NCBI GenBank assembly: GCA_902477365.1
Contig: CABSGW010000013.1
Coordinates: forward strand, 1-21,043
DNA length: 21,043 nt
DNA from: an uncultured Prevotellaceae bacterium
Lineage (GTDB): Bacteria > Bacteroidota > Bacteroidia > Bacteroidales > Bacteroidaceae
Direction: 5' to 3'
The notes below the pieces were generated by a model, which was not told where the DNA came from, did no database searches, and worked only from the letters and a program-made list of their open reading frames with translations. The translations under genes were made by a program, and so were the position numbers. Below, piece after piece: positions 6,159 through 15,000 of the stretch; positions within the stretch are counted from its first letter, which is position 1; each line of letters opens with the position of its first letter.

Positions 6159-8864
6159 ATGAAAAAGTATTACCGAAAAGCAAGTATGTTTTTCAGCGCT
6201 TGCATCAGTTGCAGTCTCGCCTTTGCAAGCGTGGGTGACGATTACCTGAAAGGATGGAACGACACCCAAAAAGGGACACCGGCCCAAGTCGGATGGGGAA
6301 GCCAACAAGACATCGAATGGGGCACAAACGGGGATAAGGACGCCAGTTGGCGCATAAATGTAGGTTCCCCCGTAAACAATGGCGATGATGCCATGTTATA
6401 CACTACGGTTCCGGACAATAAACTCTATTATGCAATCCATGATCTTCCCACGGGTATGTTATACCAACTCTCCGGAAAGACGTGGCGACGCAATGGAGGC
6501 ACCGGGTCATTGGATTCACATTTTACCATCACCTCTAATATCAATAACGGCTCTATTCTATTGGACTATACTTCTACTGTATCCGGAAACAATGTGACCA
6601 AAGAATTTCAATCAGAACGTTTCATTATTCCCAAAAATACAGAATCCACTCTTTATCTCACGTGGGACTGCACCCTAAATGGAGGAAGTTGGCAAAATGC
6701 CGGAATTTGGGGACTCCAACTGGTTGAGTTAGGAGAGGCACTGACCGTAACATTCGATACCGGCGGAGGGAGTACTGTAAGTCCACAATACTTACTAAAG
6801 GATGGCAAGGAACAAGCAAAAGAACCACTCGCACCGACTAAAACCGGATATACATTCTTAGGTTGGTATACAAGCCTGTCATCAGATACACCTTACGACT
6901 TCTCGTCTGTCGTAACCCATGATATCACAATCTATGCCAAATGGGAAGACGGTAAAGAAAAGTTGAAAACCCAAATAGCAAATGCCGAAAAAATAATAAA
7001 AGAAGGCACAGAAAAAGGCAAAAAATACTTAAACGCCGCTATTACTGAAGCTAAGACTGTAGCACAAAACTCCCAAGCTACATCTGAGGAGATAGAAAAT
7101 GCCATCAAAAGTCTAAGTACAGCCGTTTCACAATACCAGGATTCCACTCTGTCTTCCTTGACTGTAGACGGAAAAACAATCACCGGTTTCCTTCCAACTG
7201 TATATGAATACACTTATTCATTAAGTGTATCAGAAACAAACATTCCCCAAACGGCAGTTACGACAAACGCGACATGCGCAGCTTACGAAATACAAAACAC
7301 CACAACTATACCGGGCATAACCACTGTCACTGTTACAGCCGGCAACGGAAGCACAGCTACCTATTCTATCAAATTTGTACACAATTATTTGGATGGTTGG
7401 GATGCCAACGGTTTCACAGACCGTTCACCTTATGATGCAGGGTGGCGTTGTTCTGACGAAAATTTCGAATGGAGCACAGATGTTGCCGACCAAAACACCA
7501 AAGGTACGTATCGTGACGATTTGAATGTAGGGCGTGTGTTCATCCATCCACAAAATGAAGCTATATTCTCTTATCCTATAGCGTATTTAAAGGCTGGACA
7601 GGTTTATACGTTCAGTTGTTCCTCTTCCAAAATGTCTGGCAAGGAAAACCGTCCTACCACATTTGCTATCAGTACAGAAGCAGATGGTTCAGGTACAATC
7701 ATAGCTTCCCACAAAGCAGATGCAAAAAAATGGACAGCTTATACGAACCACAAGTTTTCATTCATCGTTCCCGAAGACGGCAAATACTACCTCACATGGC
7801 AAACAGAACATAGTGATGGAGACCGTAGCTTGGCATGGAATTTCAACCTTACGACAAGCCCAATCTCAGCCTCAACATTATCTACTTTTGCCAATGGGGC
7901 ATTATCTTCTTTGGAAGAACTAACCTTGAGCGGTGAATTTACGAAAGAAGATTTTGAAATCTTGTCTGCCAAAATAGGGAAAAATCAAGTTCTGACCCAC
8001 GTGGATTTGACACAGGCTAATATTGCAGAAGACGCACGTGACATTTTCAATGCAATCAATCCTAACACGATTAAATATTTTGCAGAAAAAGCCACAGTTC
8101 CAAAGAGTTGGACCAATAGCGTAATCGGCAATACTACAGAATCCATCGTGCTGACAGACGGTTACCCATTCCATAACATAAAAGAAATTACAGCGAAGAA
8201 GGTCTCTTATGCTCGTACATTTACACAAGGATGGTCTACGCTCAGTATCCCCTTCCCGGTGAGTGACATCTCTGGTATCGAAGGAAATATCGAAAAGTTC
8301 AAATCACTTGATAGCGAAAAAAATATGGTGAACTTTGAACCAGCAGACAAGATTGAGGCATGCCGTCCATACTTATTATATACAGGACAAGAAAAAAAGA
8401 ACACTTTTGTCGCAACAAATACGGTCATACCTATTACGGCTCCTGCCGAAGGCATATTTAAAGCAACATTCCAGCTACTCGCCGGAATCGATGCTAAAGA
8501 TAAACTTATCCTGGTAGACCACGACGACACACAGACATTCCTCAAAGCAACAGATAAAGCCCGCATTCCGGCTTTCCGTGCTTTCCTCGGAACTGACACA
8601 GAAGCGGAACTCTTGGTAAATCACGCATTCGGAGACATCACCTCCATAAAAGGTTTACAAAAAACACCGGATTTCCATTTATCCACAACATCAGCAGGTT
8701 GTCTCATCATCCAAAATGGCACAAATACCAAACAGCTCCATATATACACACTTAACGGGGTTATTGTACGCAACCTTCAACTGGAAGCTGGAGAAATAGT
8801 GATACTCAACGACATCCCCCGTGGCATCTACTTGATAGAAAACCAAAAGATTGCAATTAAGTAA
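6159..8864 (+). CDS. Modular secreted surface protein with two GWD modules and T9SS-like tail
   Basis: 901 aa. Signal peptide 1-24 (MFFSACISCSLAFAS; cleavage likely after AFA or nearby; the internal Cys lacks a good lipobox). Domains as I read them: a beta-rich module opening YLKGWND (29-195); an InlB B-repeat/Listeria-Bacteroides repeat (195-263, TFDTGGG, GYTFLGWYT, ITIYAKW); a FIVAR-like helical segment (264-328); a cadherin-like beta-sandwich (330-407, LSSLTVDGKTITGF); a second module (409-566, YLDGWDANG, YDAGWRCSDENF, PEDGKYYLTW); a BspA-like region (570-825) whose second part starts YARTFTQGWSTLSIPFP; and a tail resembling T9SS type A sorting domains (about 840-901, LHIYTLNGVIV, IPRGIYLIE). 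I see no enzyme motif. It is the first gene of the operon, so a surface adhesin or glycan-binding role is likely but unproven. The second module is nearly identical in part to the 663-aa protein downstream. Confidence 0.75.
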   Translation: MKKYYRKASMFFSACISCSLAFASVGDDYLKGWNDTQKGTPAQVGWGSQQDIEWGTNGDKDASWRINVGSPVNNGDDAMLYTTVPDNKLYYAIHDLPTGMLYQLSGKTWRRNGGTGSLDSHFTITSNINNGSILLDYTSTVSGNNVTKEFQSERFIIPKNTESTLYLTWDCTLNGGSWQNAGIWGLQLVELGEALTVTFDTGGGSTVSPQYLLKDGKEQAKEPLAPTKTGYTFLGWYTSLSSDTPYDFSSVVTHDITIYAKWEDGKEKLKTQIANAEKIIKEGTEKGKKYLNAAITEAKTVAQNSQATSEEIENAIKSLSTAVSQYQDSTLSSLTVDGKTITGFLPTVYEYTYSLSVSETNIPQTAVTTNATCAAYEIQNTTTIPGITTVTVTAGNGSTATYSIKFVHNYLDGWDANGFTDRSPYDAGWRCSDENFEWSTDVADQNTKGTYRDDLNVGRVFIHPQNEAIFSYPIAYLKAGQVYTFSCSSSKMSGKENRPTTFAISTEADGSGTIIASHKADAKKWTAYTNHKFSFIVPEDGKYYLTWQTEHSDGDRSLAWNFNLTTSPISASTLSTFANGALSSLEELTLSGEFTKEDFEILSAKIGKNQVLTHVDLTQANIAEDARDIFNAINPNTIKYFAEKATVPKSWTNSVIGNTTESIVLTDGYPFHNIKEITAKKVSYARTFTQGWSTLSIPFPVSDISGIEGNIEKFKSLDSEKNMVNFEPADKIEACRPYLLYTGQEKKNTFVATNTVIPITAPAEGIFKATFQLLAGIDAKDKLILVDHDDTQTFLKATDKARIPAFRAFLGTDTEAELLVNHAFGDITSIKGLQKTPDFHLSTTSAGCLIIQNGTNTKQLHIYTLNGVIVRNLQLEAGEIVILNDIPRGIYLIENQKIAIK

Positions 8865-8891
8865 CAAGGTTTAATATATAAAAATAATCAC

Positions 8892-9062
8892 ATGAAAACT
8901 CAAAAGAAATATCAAACTCCCCAAGTGACAATATGCCAGTTGGAAACAAGTACATTGATGGCATGTTCTAATGAAATCGGTTATGACCCAGACATTACAA
9001 CTGACGGCACAGCCCGAAGTAACCGTAATTTTTGGGACAATGGCCTTTGGGATATAGAATAA
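8892..9062 (+). CDS. Small 56-aa protein of unknown function inside the operon
   Basis: ATG 8892 to TAA 9060-9062, 27 bases after the first operon gene and 28 bases before the next. It starts MKTQKKYQTPQVTICQLETS and ends NRNFWDNGLWDIE. There is no signal peptide and no membrane segment. From memory, Bacteroidales encode many short proteins with the same plan: a Lys-rich start with K-x-Y-x-x-P, a Val/Ile/Leu strand, a short L-M-A-x-S segment, a variable Gly/Asp/Asn stretch, and an aromatic acidic end with FWD. I know of no established function. LMAC looks like a lipobox but is not preceded by a hydrophobic helix, so I do not call it a lipoprotein. Its spacing and A-rich leader (AAAAATAATCAC) fit genuine translation. 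Confidence 0.6.
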   Translation: MKTQKKYQTPQVTICQLETSTLMACSNEIGYDPDITTDGTARSNRNFWDNGLWDIE

Positions 9063-9090
9063 AGCATCATTATTCATAAATTTTAAGCAA

Positions 9091-11082
9091 ATGAAAAAGA
9101 TAACAACATTGATATGCTTGTTTACAAGTATGTCCCTTACCTATGCACAAGAAGAGGTGACAGCAACATATTTGAAAAATGCCGACTTCGACAGCCAACC
9201 CACGTTCACAGACAATAGTGGTGAGACTGAAGCTGAACTATCCGGCCGGGCTTACCTCATCGAAGGTTGGACAAAAGAATCCAACGATGATTGGTTCCGC
9301 GCTGCCACATCTAATTACGGATTGGAGTTCGAATCGATTCCCGATGCATTAAATTCAGTAAATCCTCCTGCAAATGATATTAACGGAGAGGCAGAAGGAG
9401 CCGTATTAATGATGTCTGCTGCATGGGGCAATACGGCACAAATGAGTCAAAGTGTCAGCCTGCCAGCCGGCACATACGAACTCAGTTACGATGTACTCAA
9501 TCAGAATGCAGGACGATCCATTGAGACAAACCTATTTGGTTTTATACCGGAAGAAGGTACACCTGTATATGGGACAACTACCACGTTCTCCAACACATGG
9601 ACAACAGAAACTGTTAAATTCACCCTTAATGATGCCACCCAAGGCAAAATCAGTATAGGAATAAAAGCACTGGGTAAAGGGTCCGGAGACAACGGAAAAT
9701 TGGCTATAGACAACATCAAACTATATTTTACGGCCGCCAAGCTCAGCGATCTGGAAGCTGCCATCCGCACAGCCCAAGAAGCCACAGCAGACGGAAGCGC
9801 CGGTGAAAGCTATATGAAAACCGCTATAGCCCAAGCCCAAGAAATATACGAAAAAGGTGATAAAGCCACGGCATCAGAAATATTAACGGCCATCGACGCA
9901 TTAAACCAAGCGGTCAGTCTGTATGAAGATGCTACTTTATCCGACCTTAGAATAGACGGGAACAGCATTAACGGGTTCAACCCTGATGTTACCGATTACA
10001 TCTACGACATCGCGGCCGGAAAACAGCCGGTTGTAACAGCAACTGCCAATGGACAAGAAGCCGGTGCTTCGGTTGAAATATCCGAATTAGATGAAACCTC
10101 ACAATGTATCACCATCACCGTAACGTCTGGAAAAGGCTTTCCGACACAGGTTTACACGATCCAATTCAATACCGATTACATGGCCGGATGGGATGCCGAT
10201 GGTTCCACAGAACTTTCACCTTATGATGCTGGATGGCGTTGTGCAGACGAAAATTTCGGATGGAGCGCAGATGTTGCCGACCAAAACTCCAAAGGCACGT
10301 ATCGTGACGATTTGAATGTAGGGCGCGTGTTCATCCACCCGAAGAACAACTCGGTATTTTCATTTCCGATAAAAGGATTGGAAGTAGGAAAAGAATACAC
10401 TTTTACTTGTACTTCGTCCAAAATGTCCGGGAACCAAGGACGCCCCACAACGTTTACCGTCAACACGGCAAGTGATGGCACGGGAACGGTTATCGGTTCC
10501 GTTACTGCCGATGCAGGCAAATGGCCTGGAAGTACCAATTATTCATTCTCGTTCGTTGTTCCTGAAAACGGTGATTACTTCCTGACCTGGAAGACAGAAG
10601 ACAGCGATGGAGACCGTAGTCTGGCGTGGGGATTCACATTGACACAAACAGGTGAGGCTCTTAAAATCACATTCGACTCCGATGGAGGTACAGCCATCGC
10701 CCCCCAATATCTCTCCGAAGGGGATGTCATCCAAGAACCAGAAGATCCCGTAAAATATGGATTTATATTTAATGGATGGTGGTATAACGACGACGGATTT
10801 GACTCCAAATGGAACTTTGAGTTAGGTGTAGAAAAAGACATGACATTAGTGGCTCATTGGATAGACCCGACTTCTGTCGGAAGTCATTCCAAAGACCCGT
10901 CCTTCAAGGTAGAAGGCATGAGCGGAGGTGTAAAATTAACCACAACTCAAGCAATACATGTAAAAGTCTACAATATATCAGGGCAGCGAATTTTATCCAC
11001 CTCGATAGCTCCGGGTGAAACCACGATCAATCTTCCCTCAGGAATCTATATCGTTAATAGGGTAAAAGTCATTGTACAATAA
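9091..11082 (+). CDS. Modular secreted protein with CBM-like N-terminus, GWD module, InlB repeat and T9SS-like tail
   Basis: 663 aa. Signal peptide 1-19/20 (MKKITTLICLFTSMSLTYAQ). Domains: a jelly-roll, carbohydrate-binding-like domain (about 24-213; YLKNADFD start, LPAGTYELSYDV, LAIDNIKLYF end); a FIVAR-like helical segment (217-279); a cadherin-like sandwich (282-360, LSDLRIDGNSINGF); the shared module (363-520, YMAGWDADG, YDAGWRCADENF, PENGDYFLTW); an InlB-type repeat (522-590, GEALKITFDSDGG, GWWYNDDGF, LVAHW); and a T9SS type A-like tail (about 603-663, HVKVYNISGQRIL, LPSGIYIV). The order FIVAR, cadherin-like, module is the same as in the 901-aa protein, and the module-to-InlB junction matches the first module of that protein. 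No catalytic motif is seen. Likely a cell-surface glycan-binding protein; that role is inference. Confidence 0.75.
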   Translation: MKKITTLICLFTSMSLTYAQEEVTATYLKNADFDSQPTFTDNSGETEAELSGRAYLIEGWTKESNDDWFRAATSNYGLEFESIPDALNSVNPPANDINGEAEGAVLMMSAAWGNTAQMSQSVSLPAGTYELSYDVLNQNAGRSIETNLFGFIPEEGTPVYGTTTTFSNTWTTETVKFTLNDATQGKISIGIKALGKGSGDNGKLAIDNIKLYFTAAKLSDLEAAIRTAQEATADGSAGESYMKTAIAQAQEIYEKGDKATASEILTAIDALNQAVSLYEDATLSDLRIDGNSINGFNPDVTDYIYDIAAGKQPVVTATANGQEAGASVEISELDETSQCITITVTSGKGFPTQVYTIQFNTDYMAGWDADGSTELSPYDAGWRCADENFGWSADVADQNSKGTYRDDLNVGRVFIHPKNNSVFSFPIKGLEVGKEYTFTCTSSKMSGNQGRPTTFTVNTASDGTGTVIGSVTADAGKWPGSTNYSFSFVVPENGDYFLTWKTEDSDGDRSLAWGFTLTQTGEALKITFDSDGGTAIAPQYLSEGDVIQEPEDPVKYGFIFNGWWYNDDGFDSKWNFELGVEKDMTLVAHWIDPTSVGSHSKDPSFKVEGMSGGVKLTTTQAIHVKVYNISGQRILSTSIAPGETTINLPSGIYIVNRVKVIVQ

Positions 11083-11088
11083 AAAACG

Positions 11089-11120
11089 GACTCCGGTTCT
11101 GCTTACTAAAAACCGGAGTC
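11089..11120 (+). terminator. Hairpin inside the operon (10-bp perfect stem)
   Basis: GACTCCGGTT (11089-11098) pairs perfectly with AACCGGAGTC (11111-11120) around a 12-base loop, starting 7 bases after the stop of the 663-aa gene. ACTTTATCTT follows, too weak a T tract for an obvious full terminator. It may be a partial terminator, or a stem that protects the upstream message. Confidence 0.55.
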
Positions 11121-11163
11121 ACTTTATCTTCAACAAATAATCAAAAGCTATAAAATTAGACAT

Positions 11164-12081
11164 ATGAAAAAGATTTCAATTTTAATTGCATCATTGTTAA
11201 TGTGTTCATTCGCCAACACGGTAAATGCACAAAAGAATTTCATGGAAGGATGGGACGGAGGAGACGCTGTAGATGTCGGTTCCGAACCTGACAAATTCGG
11301 TTGGATCTCCGATAATCCCGACTTGGTCTGGACAGAGACTGATAGTGAAGACGGTGGTACCGTACGTTATTCCACCAAACTGGCCTCCAAATGCGCTATT
11401 TATGGGCAATTCCCATTATATTACGACCAACATCGCCTGCTTATTATGCGCTGGGATGGCAATGACGTGAACTTTTTCGCCTATAAATTGGCCGGATTAG
11501 AAGCCGGGAAAACCTATAAGTTCGAATGGGTTTATTGTTGGTACAACAACGGAGATTACTTCATTCCCCGCGTAGGTATCAACAAAAACCCCGTATCTGT
11601 AATCACGAATGCCGACACCGATTTCGGAACAGATGAAAACGATGATGTCTATTATCAATATTTTTATGGCATTGCCGATAACTTGGCCGATGAAAATGGC
11701 ATTTCATACACGAAAAAAATGACCGTACATCCCGGTGAGTTTGAATTTACCGTACCTGAAAGCGGTGATTACTATGTCACCTTTACTTGCACACAAGTTA
11801 TAGATAAAGTATTAACTGAAGACGGACTACATATCAAAGGTCCGATGGGTATGGTAGGTGGTTTCAGTGTCACGGAAAAAAACGGCAGCTCCATTGCGAC
11901 AACAGAAAAGGATACCGTGAAACTCACCGTAAAAGACAGACGCATCATCGTATCAGGAACTGATAATTATAGCATTTCAACTCTGACAGGTGCGAAAATC
12001 ACTGATATAAAAGCCCAACTACCGATAGGCATTTACATCGTAGAAACAAAAGGGACGGCACATAAAATACTTATCCGATAA
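11164..12081 (+). CDS. Secreted single-module protein with T9SS-like tail
   Basis: 305 aa. Signal peptide 1-22 (MKKISILIASLLMCSFANTVNA). One beta-rich domain follows (about 25-238). It opens FMEGWDGGDAVDVG, then FGWISDNPDLVW, and later has LAGLEAGKTYKFEWVY (109-124) and FTVPESGDYYVTFTC (195-209). These landmarks, GWD near the start, a second GW plus W, AGxxYxF, and PExGDYYxT, match the modules of the 901- and 663-aa proteins, so I read it as a diverged fourth copy standing alone. The last 65 residues form a short T9SS-like tail (YSISTLTGAKI, LPIGIYIVE). No enzyme motif is present. It starts after the intra-operon hairpin and is followed 13 bases later by the GH128 gene, suggesting tight co-expression with the enzyme. 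A glycan-binding function is inferred. Confidence 0.7.
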   Translation: MKKISILIASLLMCSFANTVNAQKNFMEGWDGGDAVDVGSEPDKFGWISDNPDLVWTETDSEDGGTVRYSTKLASKCAIYGQFPLYYDQHRLLIMRWDGNDVNFFAYKLAGLEAGKTYKFEWVYCWYNNGDYFIPRVGINKNPVSVITNADTDFGTDENDDVYYQYFYGIADNLADENGISYTKKMTVHPGEFEFTVPESGDYYVTFTCTQVIDKVLTEDGLHIKGPMGMVGGFSVTEKNGSSIATTEKDTVKLTVKDRRIIVSGTDNYSISTLTGAKITDIKAQLPIGIYIVETKGTAHKILIR

Positions 12082-12094
12082 AACCATCAAAAAC

Positions 12095-15000
12095 ATGAAC
12101 TATTCCAAATTATTCATTGCCGCCGCACTGTCAGCATGGTGCGGGACGAGCATGCAGTCCGGCACATCCCGTACTCCGATGCCAATGATTACCGCAGAAA
12201 GCAATGCTTCTGCAACGGACATCACATTGACCGACCAAGGAGATTACCAAACGGAAAGTTACGAAAACAAGCATGTACGGGTAGAGGGCAAAACCAATCT
12301 GTTCTTGACCGGCAACCAACCGCTTTCAAGCTCCACGATAGATCTGAACGGAGACGAAGCATGGTTGTACTTCACACAAATCAAACCCTCAAAGGTCAAA
12401 ACCGATTGGCTCCAATATGTAACTATTAACGGCAAACCGTTCGATGCAGAAAACGACCGTATCGCCATATATGGTTCCGGTACCGTCATTATTCCGAGCG
12501 GTATGCAGACAGCTCAAGAAGCCCTGACCGTCTATACGGGAAAGAACTTCACGGGAGACTCCCAATCATACGAAATCAACACGTACCACAACCAATTAGG
12601 AAAGTTTGATAACCGAATCCAATCATTCAAGTTGAAAAAGGGATTTGCAGCCACATTGGCCAATAATCCTGACGGCACCGGGTTCAGCCGAATGTTCATT
12701 GCCAGCGATGAAGATGTCGAATTCCCAGAAATGCCAGAAGGCATGGAAGGATTCGTATCTTTCATACGAGTCTTCAAATGGGAATGGACAGGCAAAAAAG
12801 GTTGGGCAGGTGGCCCCAGCGACCAAGTAAACGTATCCGTCTTTTATGATTGGGATGCAGGTGGAGACACCGAAAATATAGACCGGGAATATGTTCCCAT
12901 GAGACATAATTTAGGTTGGCAGTCCTTCGAAGTCATTAACTCCCGGAATAATGTATCCCATTTATTAGGTTACAATGAACCAGACCGTTCAGACCAAGCC
13001 AACATGTCTGTAGCACATGCCATAGAACAATGGCCGGAAATGTTCAAGTCCGGTTTGCGCTTGGGTTCACCGGCTCCGTCCTCCACTCCCAAAGCGTGGT
13101 TAACTGATTTCATGGCTATTTGCGACAGCCTGAACTACCGTGTAGATTTCGTGGTTACGCATGCTTACCAACACCAGGCCACATCATGGTGGGACTGGAA
13201 TATCGGGGCAACCTCAAGAACAGCCAATGGCCGACCGGTATGGATTACCGAATGGAACAATGGGGCAAACTGGACAGGAGAAAGTTGGCCTGATGCTTCC
13301 GGCCCCCAACGTGATGCGAACATGAACATCATCTATGACGAAAACGGAGAAGAAACAATTGTCAACAAACCATTATCTCCCGATAATGCAGAACATTCAA
13401 AACAAAAAATAGAACAGATTCTCCCTTTTTTCGATTCTTATGATTTACTCGAACATCACTTCCTGTACAATTGGGTGCAAGACGCACGTTCGATGATCCT
13501 GAACGATGAACTGACCCCTGCGGGAAAGGTTTTTGCCGACTTTAAATCCGAAATAGGGTTTAAAAAGGCCAACGAATATATACATAAATGGAAAATAGCC
13601 CCACCCTGGATTGTTACAAGTATCTCCGAGGACTATAAAAATATCATTTTAAGATGGTATGACCATAATGGAGAGACTGGAAAAAACTATATCCTGCAAC
13701 GTAAAATCGGCGATGGGGAATTCAAAAACCTAAAAATTTTCACGGTCAATTCTGATTATCAATATGCAGACACCTTAGAATATACCGACCCTATCGAAAA
13801 CGAACAAGTCACATACCGGGTCTACGCTGTCAGCTACAAAGATACGCGCTCCCTTTATTCCCGTTGCATCACCATCGCCAAAGACCCGATAGCCGCACCA
13901 CCGACACTTACGGGCGAGGCCATATCGGCAACAATCCTGCATTTGAAATGGGAGACAAGCCCCAACGCACGCTCTTACCGGATAGAACGTTCGACATCAC
14001 CAGACGGGAAGTATGAGACCGTTGCTGATTATTGTACGGCAACCGAGTTCGTCGACAAAGGGTTGGCTGACGGAACCTCCTATTATTACCGCATCTACTC
14101 TCTGAATACAAGAGGGACAAGCGTAGCCTCTGCCCCGTTGGAAATCAAAACCAAAGAGCTGACGGTCCCCAACGCCATGACAGGACTACGCGCCGCGTCG
14201 GGAGACAAGAATGTCACACTGACCTGGGATTTCGTATATGACGCTTTATACGACATTTACCGTTCCGAGTCACCCAACGGGGAATACATCCGGATTGCTT
14301 CTGATATAGAAGTGGAAGAAAACAACGCACGTTACCGGGATGAGTATGAAATGGCATACGACCAAACGTATTATTATAAGGTTATAGCCCATAATCGGGA
14401 AGGAGAAGCCCCAGAAAGCGAAATCGTAAAAGCGTCTCCAAAAGCCGGACAATGCCTACATTTAACCTTTAATGAGGGAGACGGGCCTATTGTATTTGAC
14501 GAATGGGGAGGATTCCATGCCCAAATGCAGAACAATCCGACATGGAACACCATTACGGAAGGAGATAGCACGAAATCTGTCGTCTACTTAAATAAAAATG
14601 ACAAATCGTACCTGCAACTTCCTAAAGGAGTTGTGAGCGAACTGACAGACCAATATACCATCTCTTCATGGATTTACCTGCCTGAAGACCAAGGGAACAA
14701 TACACGTATGTTCGACTTCGGGCAAGGAACAGGACGCTACATGGTATTTATCCCACAAGCCAGTACCGGACAGTCCCGTTTCAAATTGACCTATCCAACA
14801 GACGAGGGAACAAAGACTTTCGATGTCACATTCAATTTCGGTATGGAACTTGGCAAATGGAACCATGTGGCTTACACTGTCGGCCAACACCCACAAGGCG
14901 GATTGATGTATATGTTTTATCTGAACGGGAAAATGGTTTCTTTCGCAAGAGATGAAGAATACGCTGTCCCTGCGGGAATGGGAGAAACTGAGAACAATTA

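Noticed and set aside
6960..7140. Coiled-coil or phage-like segment in the 901-aa protein
   Set aside because: The three-helix pattern with spaced Ala/Ile fits a FIVAR-like segment, also present in the 663-aa protein.
8892..9062. Lipoprotein call for the small protein because of LMAC
   Set aside because: No hydrophobic helix precedes the Cys, and it sits too far (residue 25) behind a polar start.
9077..9084. TAAATTTT as a promoter for the 663-aa gene
   Set aside because: One mismatch to TAnnTTTG, and transcription would begin at or after the ATG at 9091.
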